Under the pieces are notes generated by a model. The model did no database searches and was not told the origin of the DNA. It saw nothing but the letters and a program-made list of their open reading frames with translations. Position numbers and translations under genes: made by a program. From assembly GCA_011389865.1 (NCBI GenBank), contig JAABTL010000008.1, forward strand, positions 1 through 64,000: a DNA stretch of 64,000 nucleotides, written 5' to 3'. Below are positions 34,894 to 42,813 of this stretch, piece after piece (the first letter of the stretch is position 1; each line of letters begins with the position of its first letter). Source of the stretch: Trueperaceae bacterium. Its GTDB lineage: Bacteria; Deinococcota; Deinococci; Deinococcales; Trueperaceae.

Positions 34894-35970
34894 TCAGTAC
34901 CGCAGCGTCAGCGCCACCCGCCCGTGCCCTTCGAGCGCGCCGTCGTCGACGAACGCCACCTCGCCCTGCTTCGCCAGCACGAGCTCGATGAGGTCGTCGA
35001 CGGCGTCGACCATGGTGGCAGCGGGGTCGCCCGCGGGGAGTAGGTGCAGCTGTCCCGTGGCCTCGTCGTAGCGCGCGGCCTGGTGGTAGTCCTGCTCGAC
35101 CAGCAGCAGCTCGCCGCGGCCCTCCTGGGCGCGGCGCCAGGCCTCGTCCAGCCCGGAGGCGAAGCGCTGCGCCCCGACGGCGGCGTCGAGCGCGTCGAGC
35201 GCCCTTTGGCGCCGGACCGACAGGGCCTCGGCCACCACCGGCCACACGAGCTTGCCGAGTTCGTGCGGCGGCGTTTGGTCGTGGTTGCCCGTGACGGTGG
35301 CGACGATGTTCTTGTGGTCGGTGACGTTCTGGAAGTACGCCAGCCAGCGTTCGACGCCGACGACGCAGAGCGGTAGCGGGTCGGCCTTGGTGTACGCCGC
35401 GAGCGCCTGGTCGACGCGGCGGAAGAACTGGCGATGGTACTCGGCCTCGATCTTCGACTTGTCGGTCATCTCGGGCAGCGCCTCACTGCCGCCGGGACCG
35501 GTGTGCACCATCGGAAACCCGCCGCCCCGCACTTCGACCAGGGTGCCGCGCACCCCCTCGAACAGGCGCGTGGGCTGCTCGGAGAGCGCCAGCACCCAGT
35601 AGCGCGGCGAGCGGTTCATCGCGAACACCAGGTCGCGGGTGGCGAAGGTGTCGTCGATGACGACGCGCGGCTTGAGCGGCACGGGCAGCAGGTACACGCC
35701 CGCGTGCTCCGCGCTGACGAAGATCGCCATGCCATCGAGGGTCCGGCGCAGGTCGATCGCGGCGACCTGGCTCTCGAGGTCGCGGATCAGCGGCGCCGCG
35801 TCGCGCTTGCCGAGCAGCTCCACCAGCCGATCGGTGGCCTCGCTGGCGAGGTTCTTGAGCAGGATGGGGTCGCGCTTGTTGTCGGGCGACGTGCGGTGGG
35901 TCGGGAGCAGGATGCTGAGCGAGGGGTGGCTGCGATGGCTCTGGAGTTCGAGGATGTCCTGGCGGTTCAT
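34894..35970 (-). CDS. baeRF-type (bacterial release-factor-like) domain protein
   Basis: The 358-residue protein fits the bacterial eRF1/Vms1-like families (baeRF, family 3 type). The N-terminus is LSILLPTHRTSPDNKRDPILLKNLASEATDRL, the central domain contains MAIFVSAEHAGVYLLPVPL and WVLALSEQPTRLFEG, and a Pelota/L7Ae-like C-terminal domain includes ELLLVEQDYHQAARYD and GEVAFVDDGALEGHGRVALTLRY. The family is proposed to act on stalled ribosomes or tRNA, but no function has been proved for this subfamily. ATG 35970 follows AAAGGAGCCGACATCG. It is convergent with the BY-kinase-like gene, 14 bases apart. Confidence 0.75.
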   Translation of the reverse strand: MNRQDILELQSHRSHPSLSILLPTHRTSPDNKRDPILLKNLASEATDRLVELLGKRDAAPLIRDLESQVAAIDLRRTLDGMAIFVSAEHAGVYLLPVPLKPRVVIDDTFATRDLVFAMNRSPRYWVLALSEQPTRLFEGVRGTLVEVRGGGFPMVHTGPGGSEALPEMTDKSKIEAEYHRQFFRRVDQALAAYTKADPLPLCVVGVERWLAYFQNVTDHKNIVATVTGNHDQTPPHELGKLVWPVVAEALSVRRQRALDALDAAVGAQRFASGLDEAWRRAQEGRGELLLVEQDYHQAARYDEATGQLHLLPAGDPAATMVDAVDDLIELVLAKQGEVAFVDDGALEGHGRVALTLRY

Positions 35971-36078
35971 CGATGTCGGCTCCTTTCGGGGAGCGGGGCG
36001 ACGTCGTGACGCTCCCAGGTTAGCAGGCCCCCCGGACACGCGGCTTTCGCGGCCATCCCCCCAAGGCGCTCGCCTCGC

Positions 36079-37407
36079 TCAGGCCACCGCGTCCGCCGCC
36101 CGCGAGAGCCGCTCGGCCCCCTCGCCGATCAGGGCCGAGGTGACGTTCAGCATCGGCGCGATGCGCAGCACGTTGCCCCAGCGGCCGCCCTTCCCGATCA
36201 GCAGCCCTTCGACGCGGGCGGCGTTCAGCAGGGCATTGGCGCGCGCCGGGTCGGGCTCGGCCGTGCCGGGGACGACGATCTCGATCCCCTGCATGAGGCC
36301 CATGCCGCGGACGTCGCCGACGAAGTCGTGCGCGGCCATCAGCACCTCGAGGTGCTCGCGCAGTCGCGCGCCCTGGGCGTCTGCGTTCTCCCACAGCCGG
36401 TGGCGCTCGATGTAGTCGATGGTCGCGTAGGCCTGCGCCATCGAGACGGGGTTGCCACCGAAGGTCGACAGCGTCAGCGCCTGCACCGATTCGGCCACCT
36501 CCGGCGTCATCACGGTCGCGCCCACGGGCGCGCCGTTGGCGATGCCCTTGGCGAAGGTCATGACGTCGGGCTCCACGCCCCAGTGCTCGATGCCGCACCA
36601 GTGCTTGCCGGTGCGCCCCCAGCCGGTCTGCACCTCGTCGATGATCAGGATGCCGCCCGCCTCGCGCACGAGCGGCTCGATCCGACGGAAGTAGTCGGCG
36701 GGGGCGACGGCGAAGCCGCCGACGCCCTGGATCGGCTCGGCCATGAACGCGGCGATCTTGCCGTCGGTGCACGTGGCGAGGAAGTCGGCGAGGTCGTCGA
36801 CCAGGAAGTCGAGGTAGGCCTCGTCCGTCATGCTGGCCGGCTTGCGGTAGAGGTTGGGACTGCGCACCTGCTTGATGTGACCGTCGTAGACGCCGCCCTG
36901 CTTCCAGTTGGCGTGCGCCGTCATCGCCATCATCGACGCGCTGCGGCCGGCGTAGGCGTGACGCAGGGACACGACGTCGCGGTTGCCGGTGAACGTGCGG
37001 GCGGCCATGATGGCCATCTCGTCGGCCTCGGTGCCGCTGTTGCTGAAGAACGACACCTGGAGCCGGCCGGGGGTGATCGCGGCCAGCTTCTCGGCCACCC
37101 GGATCGTGATCTCGTTGACGTACAGGGTACTGGTGTGGCCGACCGTGCGCATCTGCTGGGCGGTCGCCTCGACCACGTCGGGGTTGGCGTGCCCCACCGA
37201 GACGGTCAGGATGCCGCCGAAGAAATCGAGGTAGCGCTTGCCCTCGTGGTCCCACAGCCAGTCCCCCTGGGCGCGGGCCACCACCAACGGGCGCTCCCCG
37301 TAATAGAGCATGCGGCTCTGGACGGGCAGCAGGTACGCCCGCTGGCGGGCGAGCAGCGCGTCCGTGGTGGTGGGCGCCGGGTCGGCGGCGACGGTGTCGA
37401 CGGCCAT
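36079..37407 (-). CDS. class III PLP-dependent aminotransferase
   Basis: The 442-residue enzyme has the class III signature with cofactor-binding motifs NSGTEADEMAIMAAR, the Asp in LIIDEVQTGWGRTG and the Schiff-base Lys in TFAKGIANGAPVGA. It resembles the AGXT2/4-aminobutyrate/ornithine group, which transfers an amino group from an omega-amine or alanine to a 2-oxo acid. Sequence alone does not fix the substrate. An ATG four codons upstream is part of the GGAGGA ribosome site, so the second ATG at 37407 is the likely start. Confidence 0.9.
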   Translation of the reverse strand: MAVDTVAADPAPTTTDALLARQRAYLLPVQSRMLYYGERPLVVARAQGDWLWDHEGKRYLDFFGGILTVSVGHANPDVVEATAQQMRTVGHTSTLYVNEITIRVAEKLAAITPGRLQVSFFSNSGTEADEMAIMAARTFTGNRDVVSLRHAYAGRSASMMAMTAHANWKQGGVYDGHIKQVRSPNLYRKPASMTDEAYLDFLVDDLADFLATCTDGKIAAFMAEPIQGVGGFAVAPADYFRRIEPLVREAGGILIIDEVQTGWGRTGKHWCGIEHWGVEPDVMTFAKGIANGAPVGATVMTPEVAESVQALTLSTFGGNPVSMAQAYATIDYIERHRLWENADAQGARLREHLEVLMAAHDFVGDVRGMGLMQGIEIVVPGTAEPDPARANALLNAARVEGLLIGKGGRWGNVLRIAPMLNVTSALIGEGAERLSRAADAVA

Positions 37408-37462
37408 GAACTCCTCCATACCGCCCGGGCGCCCACGATCGAGGCCGCTTCGCGCCGGGGGG

Positions 37463-37762
37463 TCAACCCCGACGATAGCGCGCGGCGGGTGCGCGGACGC
37501 CGACGGTGGGCGGCCGGAGCGGAGCGTCCGCCGGCCACGTCGTCACCGAGGCCCGGGCCGTGGGGCGACCGGTGCCGTCGACGGGAGCGTGCGCGCGCGA
37601 CGGGCGTGCGAGGTCGTCGATGGTGAGGTCGTCCAACAGCACCAGTTCGCAGGTCTTGGCCAGCGACTCGAGCGTGGACCACAGGCCGGCCACGTCGCGG
37701 TAGGTCTGCTCCGTCACCTCGACGATCAAGCGTCCCCGCATCGCCGGCAGCAGGTCGGCCAT
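37463..37762 (-). CDS. 99-residue protein with EAL-like segment, possibly a fragment
   Basis: The ORF begins MADLLPAMRGRLIVEVTEQTYRD and continues LESLAKTCELVLLDDLTIDDL before a low-complexity tail. The IVEVTE...LDD spacing resembles the core of EAL phosphodiesterase domains (EVTE then LDDFG). However, the EAL signature itself and most of the barrel are absent. It is either a short regulatory remnant or a degraded gene; no ribosome site is clear. The rest of 37763-38137 holds the candidate peptide and the divergent promoter described separately. Confidence 0.35.
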   Translation of the reverse strand: MADLLPAMRGRLIVEVTEQTYRDVAGLWSTLESLAKTCELVLLDDLTIDDLARPSRAHAPVDGTGRPTARASVTTWPADAPLRPPTVGVRAPAARYRRG

Positions 37763-37868
37763 GGTGGCGGCAAGTGCGCGCCCGCCCGGTCGGGCGGGCG
37801 CGGTTCCCTTCGGCGAGCGTCGCTAGATGGCTGCTACGCGTCCCGGCGAGCGCTCGGAGGGGTCAGGG

Positions 37869-38009
37869 TCAGCCGACGTCGATGTCACCGGGTTGGCCGG
37901 AGCTGCCCACCATCGTCGTCGGGGTCGGGAGGCCGCCCGAAGCTGCGACCAGGCGTGTGAGGACCAGGGCGGCGAGGATGCTGCGGAGCGCGCGTGCCAG
38001 GGCCTTCGT
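37869..38009 (-). CDS. candidate 46-residue exported peptide (non-standard ACG start)
   Basis: A minus-strand frame begins ACG (38009-38007), four bases after GGGAGGTGA (38021-38013), and reads (M)KALARALRSILAALVLTRL then VAASGG and a polar end TTMVGSSGQPGDIDVG. It has the basic, hydrophobic and cleavage regions of a signal peptide, which would leave a mature peptide of ~20 residues. A TATCTT -10 box at 38037-38032 would start the mRNA ~16 bases before the codon. ACG is a rare initiator and an in-frame TGA lies two codons upstream, so no ordinary start is available. A base error turning ATG into ACG is possible. Divergent from the BTAD regulator cluster. Confidence 0.35.
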   Translation of the reverse strand, partial: TKALARALRSILAALVLTRLVAASGGLPTPTTMVGSSGQPGDIDVG

Positions 38010-38031
38010 GGCTCACCTCCCGAGATGCTGG

Positions 38032-38115
38032 AAGATAGTCGCGACCCCGCTTCAGACCCGCTTCAGCCAATCCCATGCACGTGCAGCGCCCCTGAAGCGG
38101 CCCCGCCCCTAACCT
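38032..38115. promoter_or_regulatory. divergent promoter with SARP-type direct repeats
   Basis: On the minus strand, CTGAAGC occurs at 38066-38060 and 38055-38049, two 7-mers separated by 4 bp, followed by 11 bp and the -10 box TATCTT (38037-38032). On the plus strand, GTGCAGC (38081-38087, 5 of 7 matching) and CTGAAGC (38092-38098) have the same 4-bp gap, and TAACCT (38110-38115) follows after the same 11 bp. Heptamer repeats at 11-bp pitch close to the -10 box are the recognition pattern of SARP/OmpR-type winged-helix activators. A BTAD regulator is encoded just downstream. TGCACGTGCA (38076-38085) is a perfect palindrome at the centre. Confidence 0.6.
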
Positions 38116-38137
38116 TTTCGAAGAGAAGGAGGTTCGC

Positions 38138-38374
38138 ATGACGCACCAGGAAGCGAGGCGCGTCGTCGAGGCGTCGACGCGGTTCGATGTTCGAGGCGGG
38201 TACGTGTGGCTGCGCGAGGTGCGATGGTTGCGCGCCGCCGGACGCCAGCGATGCGAGGAGGCCGCGTCGGCCGAGCCGCTGCAGGAGAGCGTGGATGCGG
38301 CCCTAGCGCTCGGTGTTCGCTGCCCATCTTTGGGATCCCGGCGGGGCGGCCGGCGGGCGGTTCCGATCACCTGA
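38138..38374 (+). CDS. 78-residue protein of unknown function upstream of the BTAD regulator
   Basis: ATG 38138 follows one of the strongest ribosome sites in the window (AGAAGGAGGTTCGC) and a -10 box TAACCT at 38110-38115. The product (MTHQEARRVVEASTRFDVRG, then GYVWLREVRWLRAAGRQRC) is basic and probably cytosolic. Its C-terminal third (RCPSLGSRRGGRRAVPIT) is low complexity and may not be conserved. No family recognised. It shares direction with the regulator gene, which begins about 100 bases later, so they may be co-transcribed. The well-formed translation signals are the main support. Confidence 0.55.
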   Translation: MTHQEARRVVEASTRFDVRGGYVWLREVRWLRAAGRQRCEEAASAEPLQESVDAALALGVRCPSLGSRRGGRRAVPIT

Positions 38375-38393
38375 GTCCGGCGCGCGCGCCGGC

Positions 38394-38446
38394 GCAGGCC
38401 CGAGCACGCGCGGGGCCGCGCCAACGCAGGTCCGAGCACGCGCGGG
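38394..38446. repeat. two 21-bp direct repeats at 32-bp pitch
   Basis: GCAGG-C-CCGAGCACGCGCGGG at 38394-38414 recurs at 38426-38446 with one change (C to T). The pair lies just before the regulator's start and could be a binding site or a simple duplication. Confidence 0.6.
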
Positions 38447-38468
38447 CCCGCGCATGCTCGGGGCGCGC

Positions 38469-38474
38469 TATCGT
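38469..38474 (+). promoter_or_regulatory. -10 box (TATCGT) for the BTAD regulator, leaderless spacing
   Basis: TATCGT ends 6 bases before GTG 38481. This supports GTG as the start in preference to ATG 38454 upstream. Confidence 0.45.
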
Positions 38475-38480
38475 GCTCGC

Positions 38481-40961
38481 GTGTGGCTGGCGCGCCAACT
38501 CGATGCGGTTCTGGGCGCCGATCGTCCGGTGCTGCTGCTCGGCGGCGAGGCCCACGGGTCGCCTTACGTTCTCGACACCTTGCGCACGAGGCGGCGGACT
38601 GCGTGGTGGACGCTTCCGAGTGCCTTCGCCGGCGACGACGTGGCGCAGGGTAACGCCCTGGCCGAGGCGCTGAACGACGTCCTGGAGGCTCCCCTCTTCC
38701 CCCAGGCGCTGCCCTATCGAGCGCACCTCCAGGGACTCCGCCACCACGCCGCCGACCTCCTGCCGCTGTGGCTCGCCGTCACCTCGGCGATCCCGGACGC
38801 GGCGCTGTTGGACGACCTCACGGAGCTTGGCGGCGCCGGCTTCGGCGTCGTGATCGACCTGCGCTTGCATGACGCGACGCCCGCGTCGGCTTGGGCGTCG
38901 CGCTGCCTCCGGCTGGGTCCGGCCGAGATGCGCCTGTCGCTCGCGGAGGCGGCGCAGGTCGCCCCGGGCGGCCTCGGCCGCGAGCGCGTCGCCGAGCTGT
39001 GGTGGACGACGGAGGGCCGCTTCACCGACCTGATGCGGGCCGCGCACGCGGCGGTCGGCCTGCCACCGCTCAACGTCCCGGCGCCCGCCGGACCCCTCCG
39101 CCCCGCGGACCGCGCCGAGCCCGTTCCGAGCGCGCTCGCGGTCCGCGCCCTGGCCCGCGAGGGCGACTGGATCGACGCGCTCGAGCTCGCCGTGCTGGCC
39201 GCTCCGGAGCTCGTCGACGACCTGCTGAGGACGGCCGGCCCCGCCTTCCACGAACGCGGCCTGACGCGCCGGCTGCACCTGCTGCTGTCGGCGCTCCCGC
39301 CGGCGTACGCGCGTCAGGAGCGGGTGCTGGAGTGGCGGCTGGTAGCGGCGGCGGAGGCCGGCGAACTGCCGTCGGTCCTACCCGACGTCGACGCCCACCT
39401 CGCCGCCCATCGTGCGCCGGACCTGCGGGCGCGGCGCGCCGGCACGCTGCCGCACGCGGAGGGCTTCGGCCTCGCCGAGCAGGCGGTGCGCGACCACCGG
39501 ACGCCCCTGACGCTGTGGCAATACGGGCGCTTGCACCCGGACTTCGACGTGGCCACCAAGCTGCTCGAGGAGAGCGTGCGGCTGGCCGAAGACGGCGGGT
39601 CGCCCCACGCGGTCTCGCGCAACGCAGGCAGCCTGGCGGCGAAGCTGGTGCACGTCGGGGAGTTCGCGCGTGCCCGAGCCTGGGCGCAGTTCGCCCTGGG
39701 CGTGTTCGACCAGCACCAGCTGCGCGACGGCGCGCGGCGCCTGCGGCTGGTCAACGACCTGGCGTTCGCCCGCCTCCTGACGGGTGACGTCGCCGGGCTG
39801 CGGCGCGGCCTCGCGGATGCGGCGGCCACCCTGACGGCCGCCATGCCGGCGGTGGCGGACCTCTACCGCAGCACCTGGGCCGCCGTGGAGCTCGCCGGTG
39901 GCGACCCGGAGGCTGCCCTGGCGCTGTTGCGACCGCTCGTCGAGGGCGCTCCGAGGGCGCGCCGGGCGTCGTTCGCACAGCTGGCGGTGCGGGCCCTGCT
40001 CGACCTCGACCGCGTGGACGAGGCCGTGCTGGTGGCGGAGGACGCGGTCGAGTTGGCCGCCGGTATGGGTGACCACGCGCGGCGCGTCGCCCGCCTCGCG
40101 CGCGGGATGGCCGAGGCAGTCCGCGCCGCGCGTGCCGGCGGCGAGCCGGGCGATGCGCGCTGCGAGCGTGCGAGGGAGGACCTGCTCGTCGTCATGACCG
40201 CTACCGATGTCGCCGCCGAGCTACGGCTGCCGGCCGCGCTGCACTACCTCCTCACCACCGGCGGCGCGGCGCAGGACGTGCCGGCCGACCTCGTCCGGAT
40301 CCTCGTCAGCCTTCACCCGTTGGCGCTGCGCCTCTTCGCCGGGCCGGCCGACCTCTTCGCGCCCATCTGGGACGCCGTCGGCGGTGGGGGGCCAAGGCTC
40401 CGCCTGCGCTTCTTCGGCACGGTCGCGTGCCGCTGGGACGGTGTCCTCATCGACCTCTCGCCCCGGTTGGCGGAGGTCGCGCTCGCTCTGACGCTCTCGC
40501 CCGACGGCGTGTCGCGCGACCGGCTCAACGACTTCCTGACGCCCGACGGCCAGCCGCCGTTCACCGGCAGCGGACTCCGGGGGCTGCTCACGCGCCTGCG
40601 TGGCCTTCTGCCGGTCAGCGAGGCGCCGTACCGCTGGACGGCGCCGTTCTCCGCCGACGTCGCCGAGGTCGGAGTGATGATCGCCGACGGCCGGGTGCGC
40701 GAGGCCATCGCGCTGTGGCAGGGCCCGCTGCTGCCCCTCAGCGAGGCACCCGGTGTGCGCGAGGCGCGCGAGACCCTGGAGGAGTCGCTGCGGCAGGCGG
40801 CGCTCTTGAGCGGCGATGGCGACGCGCTGTACGAGCTCGCGGACCGCTGGGGCGACGACTTGGTGCTGTGGGAGGCTGCCGCCGAGGCGATGCCGCCCGG
40901 TGAGCCGCGGCTGGCACTGGCACTGGCGCGCGTGCGGCGACTCGCGGCTGCCTACGGTTGA
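38481..40961 (+). CDS. large BTAD/SARP-like transcriptional regulator with helical-repeat sensor region
   Basis: The ~826-residue protein starts WLARQLDAVLGADRPVLLLGGEAHGSPY, resembling a STAND/MalT-type NTPase start but without a GKT P-loop. A long TPR-like helical region follows (~280-600). Near the C-terminus (~680-800) are a winged-helix and BTAD-type block: LRLRFFGTVACRWDGVLIDL, LSPRLAEVALALTLSPDGVSRDRL, SGLRGLLTRLRGLLPV and helices REAIALWQGPLLPLSEAPGVREARETLEESL. Domain order is reversed relative to classic SARPs, whose DNA-binding part is N-terminal. It probably activates the divergent promoter at 38032-38115. GTG 38481 is chosen for its TATCGT box; ATG 38454 is in frame and possible. 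Confidence 0.7.
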   Translation: MWLARQLDAVLGADRPVLLLGGEAHGSPYVLDTLRTRRRTAWWTLPSAFAGDDVAQGNALAEALNDVLEAPLFPQALPYRAHLQGLRHHAADLLPLWLAVTSAIPDAALLDDLTELGGAGFGVVIDLRLHDATPASAWASRCLRLGPAEMRLSLAEAAQVAPGGLGRERVAELWWTTEGRFTDLMRAAHAAVGLPPLNVPAPAGPLRPADRAEPVPSALAVRALAREGDWIDALELAVLAAPELVDDLLRTAGPAFHERGLTRRLHLLLSALPPAYARQERVLEWRLVAAAEAGELPSVLPDVDAHLAAHRAPDLRARRAGTLPHAEGFGLAEQAVRDHRTPLTLWQYGRLHPDFDVATKLLEESVRLAEDGGSPHAVSRNAGSLAAKLVHVGEFARARAWAQFALGVFDQHQLRDGARRLRLVNDLAFARLLTGDVAGLRRGLADAAATLTAAMPAVADLYRSTWAAVELAGGDPEAALALLRPLVEGAPRARRASFAQLAVRALLDLDRVDEAVLVAEDAVELAAGMGDHARRVARLARGMAEAVRAARAGGEPGDARCERAREDLLVVMTATDVAAELRLPAALHYLLTTGGAAQDVPADLVRILVSLHPLALRLFAGPADLFAPIWDAVGGGGPRLRLRFFGTVACRWDGVLIDLSPRLAEVALALTLSPDGVSRDRLNDFLTPDGQPPFTGSGLRGLLTRLRGLLPVSEAPYRWTAPFSADVAEVGVMIADGRVREAIALWQGPLLPLSEAPGVREARETLEESLRQAALLSGDGDALYELADRWGDDLVLWEAAAEAMPPGEPRLALALARVRRLAAAYG

Positions 40962-41021
40962 CGTTGGCCTAGCGCTAGGTCGCGCCAGCGCCCGCGCTGG
41001 CGTCCGACGCGGCGAGCGGCA

Positions 41022-41027
41022 TAACCT
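41022..41027 (+). promoter_or_regulatory. -10 box (TAACCT) for icd, leaderless spacing
   Basis: TAACCT ends 6 bases before ATG 41034; there is no Shine-Dalgarno sequence. Confidence 0.5.
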
Positions 41028-41033
41028 GGCGCC

Positions 41034-42563
41034 ATGGACGTCTCCGAGAGCCCCATCCCCGTCGTCGTCGCCGAGGGCGACGGCATCGGTCCCGAGATCA
41101 CCCGCGCCACCGTGCGCATCCTCGACGCCGCCGGCGCCCGCATCGACTGGAAGCCGGTCGTGCTGGGCCAGGTGGCGTACGAGCGCGGCGTCGCGACCGG
41201 CGTGCCCGACGACGCCTGGAGCCTGCTGCGGCGGCACCAGGTGCTGCTCAAGGGCCCCATCACCACGCCCCAGGGCGGCGGCTACAAGAGCGTCAACGTC
41301 ACCCTGCGCAAGAGCCTCGGGCTCTTCGCCAACGTGCGCGAGACCAAGTCGTACGCTCCCTACGTGCCGACGCGCCACGAGGGCATGAACCTCGTCATCG
41401 TGCGCGAGAACGAAGAGGACCTGTACGCCGGCATCGAGCACCGCCAGACGCGCGAGGTCACCCAGTCGCTCAAGCTGATCACCCGACCCGGGACCGAGCG
41501 CATCGTGCGCTTCGCGTTCGCGTACGCCCGCGCCTACGGCCGGCGCAAGGTCACTTGCATGACCAAGGACAACATCATGAAGGCCACCGACGGCCTGTTC
41601 CACAAGACCTTCGACGCCGTCGCGGCCGAGTACCCCGACATCGAGTCCGAGCACCTGATCATCGACATCGGGGCCGCGCGGCTCGCCGACACGCCCGAGC
41701 GCTTCGACGTGATCGTCACGCTCAACCTCTACGGCGACGTCCTCTCCGACATCGCCTCGCAGATCGCCGGCTCCGTCGGCCTGGGCGGTTCCGCCAACGT
41801 CGGCGACGGGGTGGCGATGTTCGAGGCCGTCCACGGCAGCGCCCCCGACATCGCCGGGCAGGACCTCGCCAACCCCTCCGGCATGCTGCTCGCGGCCGTG
41901 CAGATGCTCGTGCACGTCGGCCAGGCCGAGATCGCGCAACGCGTCGCCAACGCCTGGTTGCGCACCCTGGAGGACGGCGTCCACACGGGCGACCTCTACC
42001 GCGCCGGCAGCAGCATCGAGCGCGTCGGCACGCAGGGTTTCGCCGACGCCGTCATCGCGCGCCTCGGCGAAGACCCGCTCCACCTGCCGCCGGTGCACTA
42101 CCGCAAGATCGACCTGCACGTCGAGCTTCCCGAGCCCCCCGTCGAGCGCAAGGACCTGCGCGGGATCGACGTCTTCCTGGATTGGCACGGCGCCGCCCGA
42201 GCAGACGGCGCGGGGCCCGCAGCCGGCGCGGGGCCCGCAGCCGGCGCGGGGCCCGCAGACGACGCGCGGCGCGACCCCGAGGTGCTCGGCCCGGCCCTGG
42301 CCGCGACGGCGAAGGCCGTCGGCTGGCACCTGAAGATGGTCACGAACCGCGGCGTCAAGGTCTGGCCCGAGGGCTTCGCCGAGACCTTCTGCACCGACCA
42401 CTGGCGCTGCCGCTTCCACCCCGCCGACGGTGCCGTCACCGACTTCGACGCCGTGTTGCGGCTGCTCGGCGCCGTCCACGGCGCGGGCTACGAGGTCATC
42501 AAGACGGAGCACCTGTACGACTTCGACGGGTTGCCGGGGTACTCGTTGGGGCAAGGCGAATGA
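41034..42563 (+). CDS. icd: NADP-dependent isocitrate dehydrogenase, long Thermus type
   Basis: The 509-residue enzyme has the isocitrate/isopropylmalate dehydrogenase fold: [45 protein letters not shown] (substrate Ser/Arg loop), [13 protein letters not shown], the Lys-Asp pair in TKDNIMK, and [17 protein letters not shown] with metal-binding Asp. The C-terminal ~140-residue extension ([28 protein letters not shown]) is specific to the ~496-residue Thermus-type enzyme. It converts isocitrate to 2-oxoglutarate in the TCA cycle. The linker into the extension carries an insertion from three 18-bp repeats (42207-42258), reading [16 protein letters not shown]. The start follows TAACCT by 6 bases. 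Confidence 0.95.
   Translation: MDVSESPIPVVVAEGDGIGPEITRATVRILDAAGARIDWKPVVLGQVAYERGVATGVPDDAWSLLRRHQVLLKGPITTPQGGGYKSVNVTLRKSLGLFANVRETKSYAPYVPTRHEGMNLVIVRENEEDLYAGIEHRQTREVTQSLKLITRPGTERIVRFAFAYARAYGRRKVTCMTKDNIMKATDGLFHKTFDAVAAEYPDIESEHLIIDIGAARLADTPERFDVIVTLNLYGDVLSDIASQIAGSVGLGGSANVGDGVAMFEAVHGSAPDIAGQDLANPSGMLLAAVQMLVHVGQAEIAQRVANAWLRTLEDGVHTGDLYRAGSSIERVGTQGFADAVIARLGEDPLHLPPVHYRKIDLHVELPEPPVERKDLRGIDVFLDWHGAARADGAGPAAGAGPAAGAGPADDARRDPEVLGPALAATAKAVGWHLKMVTNRGVKVWPEGFAETFCTDHWRCRFHPADGAVTDFDAVLRLLGAVHGAGYEVIKTEHLYDFDGLPGYSLGQGE
42207..42258 (+). repeat. three in-frame 18-bp tandem repeats inside icd
   Basis: The unit GGCGCGGGGCCCGCAGCC begins at 42207, 42225 and 42243. It adds AGPAAG units to a surface linker and is in frame. 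Copy number could vary between strains. Confidence 0.85.
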
Positions 42564-42565
42564 GT

Positions 42566-42710
42566 CTTGGGGGTTGGGGCCTCCGGCCCCAACCCCCAAG
42601 CCATTGCAGTTCGCGAGCGAAGCTCGCGAACTGCCGAGTCCGGCGGGGGCCTCCGGCCCCAACCCCCAAGCCATGGCGGTTCGCGAGCGAAGCTCGCGAA
42701 CCGCCGAGTC
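42566..42710. repeat. tandem two-copy hairpin element with a compensatory base-pair change
   Basis: Copy 1: a perfect 16-bp hairpin (42566-42600, arm CTTGGGGGTTGGGGCC, loop TCC), then a perfect 13-bp hairpin (42606-42634, arm GCAGTTCGCGAGC, loop GAA). Copy 2, 70 bp on: GGGGCC-TCC-GGCCCC (42646-42660) and a 14-bp hairpin (42675-42705, arm GGCGGTTCGCGAGC, loop GAA). In the second stem, an A-T pair in copy 1 is a G-C pair in copy 2, a compensatory change that keeps pairing. Copy 2's first hairpin has lost its outer left arm. It may act as the icd terminator, or be a REP-like mobile structured repeat. Confidence 0.8.
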
Positions 42711-42813
42711 GAGCCTGCCCCCCGTCCCCCGATTGGCGGAGACCAGCGCCGACCGATGGCGGATGCGAGCTGGCGCATCTCGCGGCTACCTTGAGGCCAC
42801 GGGAGGTACGTCC

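Noticed and set aside
40221-42674. An 817-codon minus-strand ORF across icd and the regulator's end
   Set aside because: It is antisense to two genes with clear domains, and the composition is of a shadow frame.
42566-42710. Hairpin repeat considered as an insertion-sequence end or integron attC site
   Set aside because: There is no transposase, integrase or target-site duplication nearby, and no attC core sites flank it.
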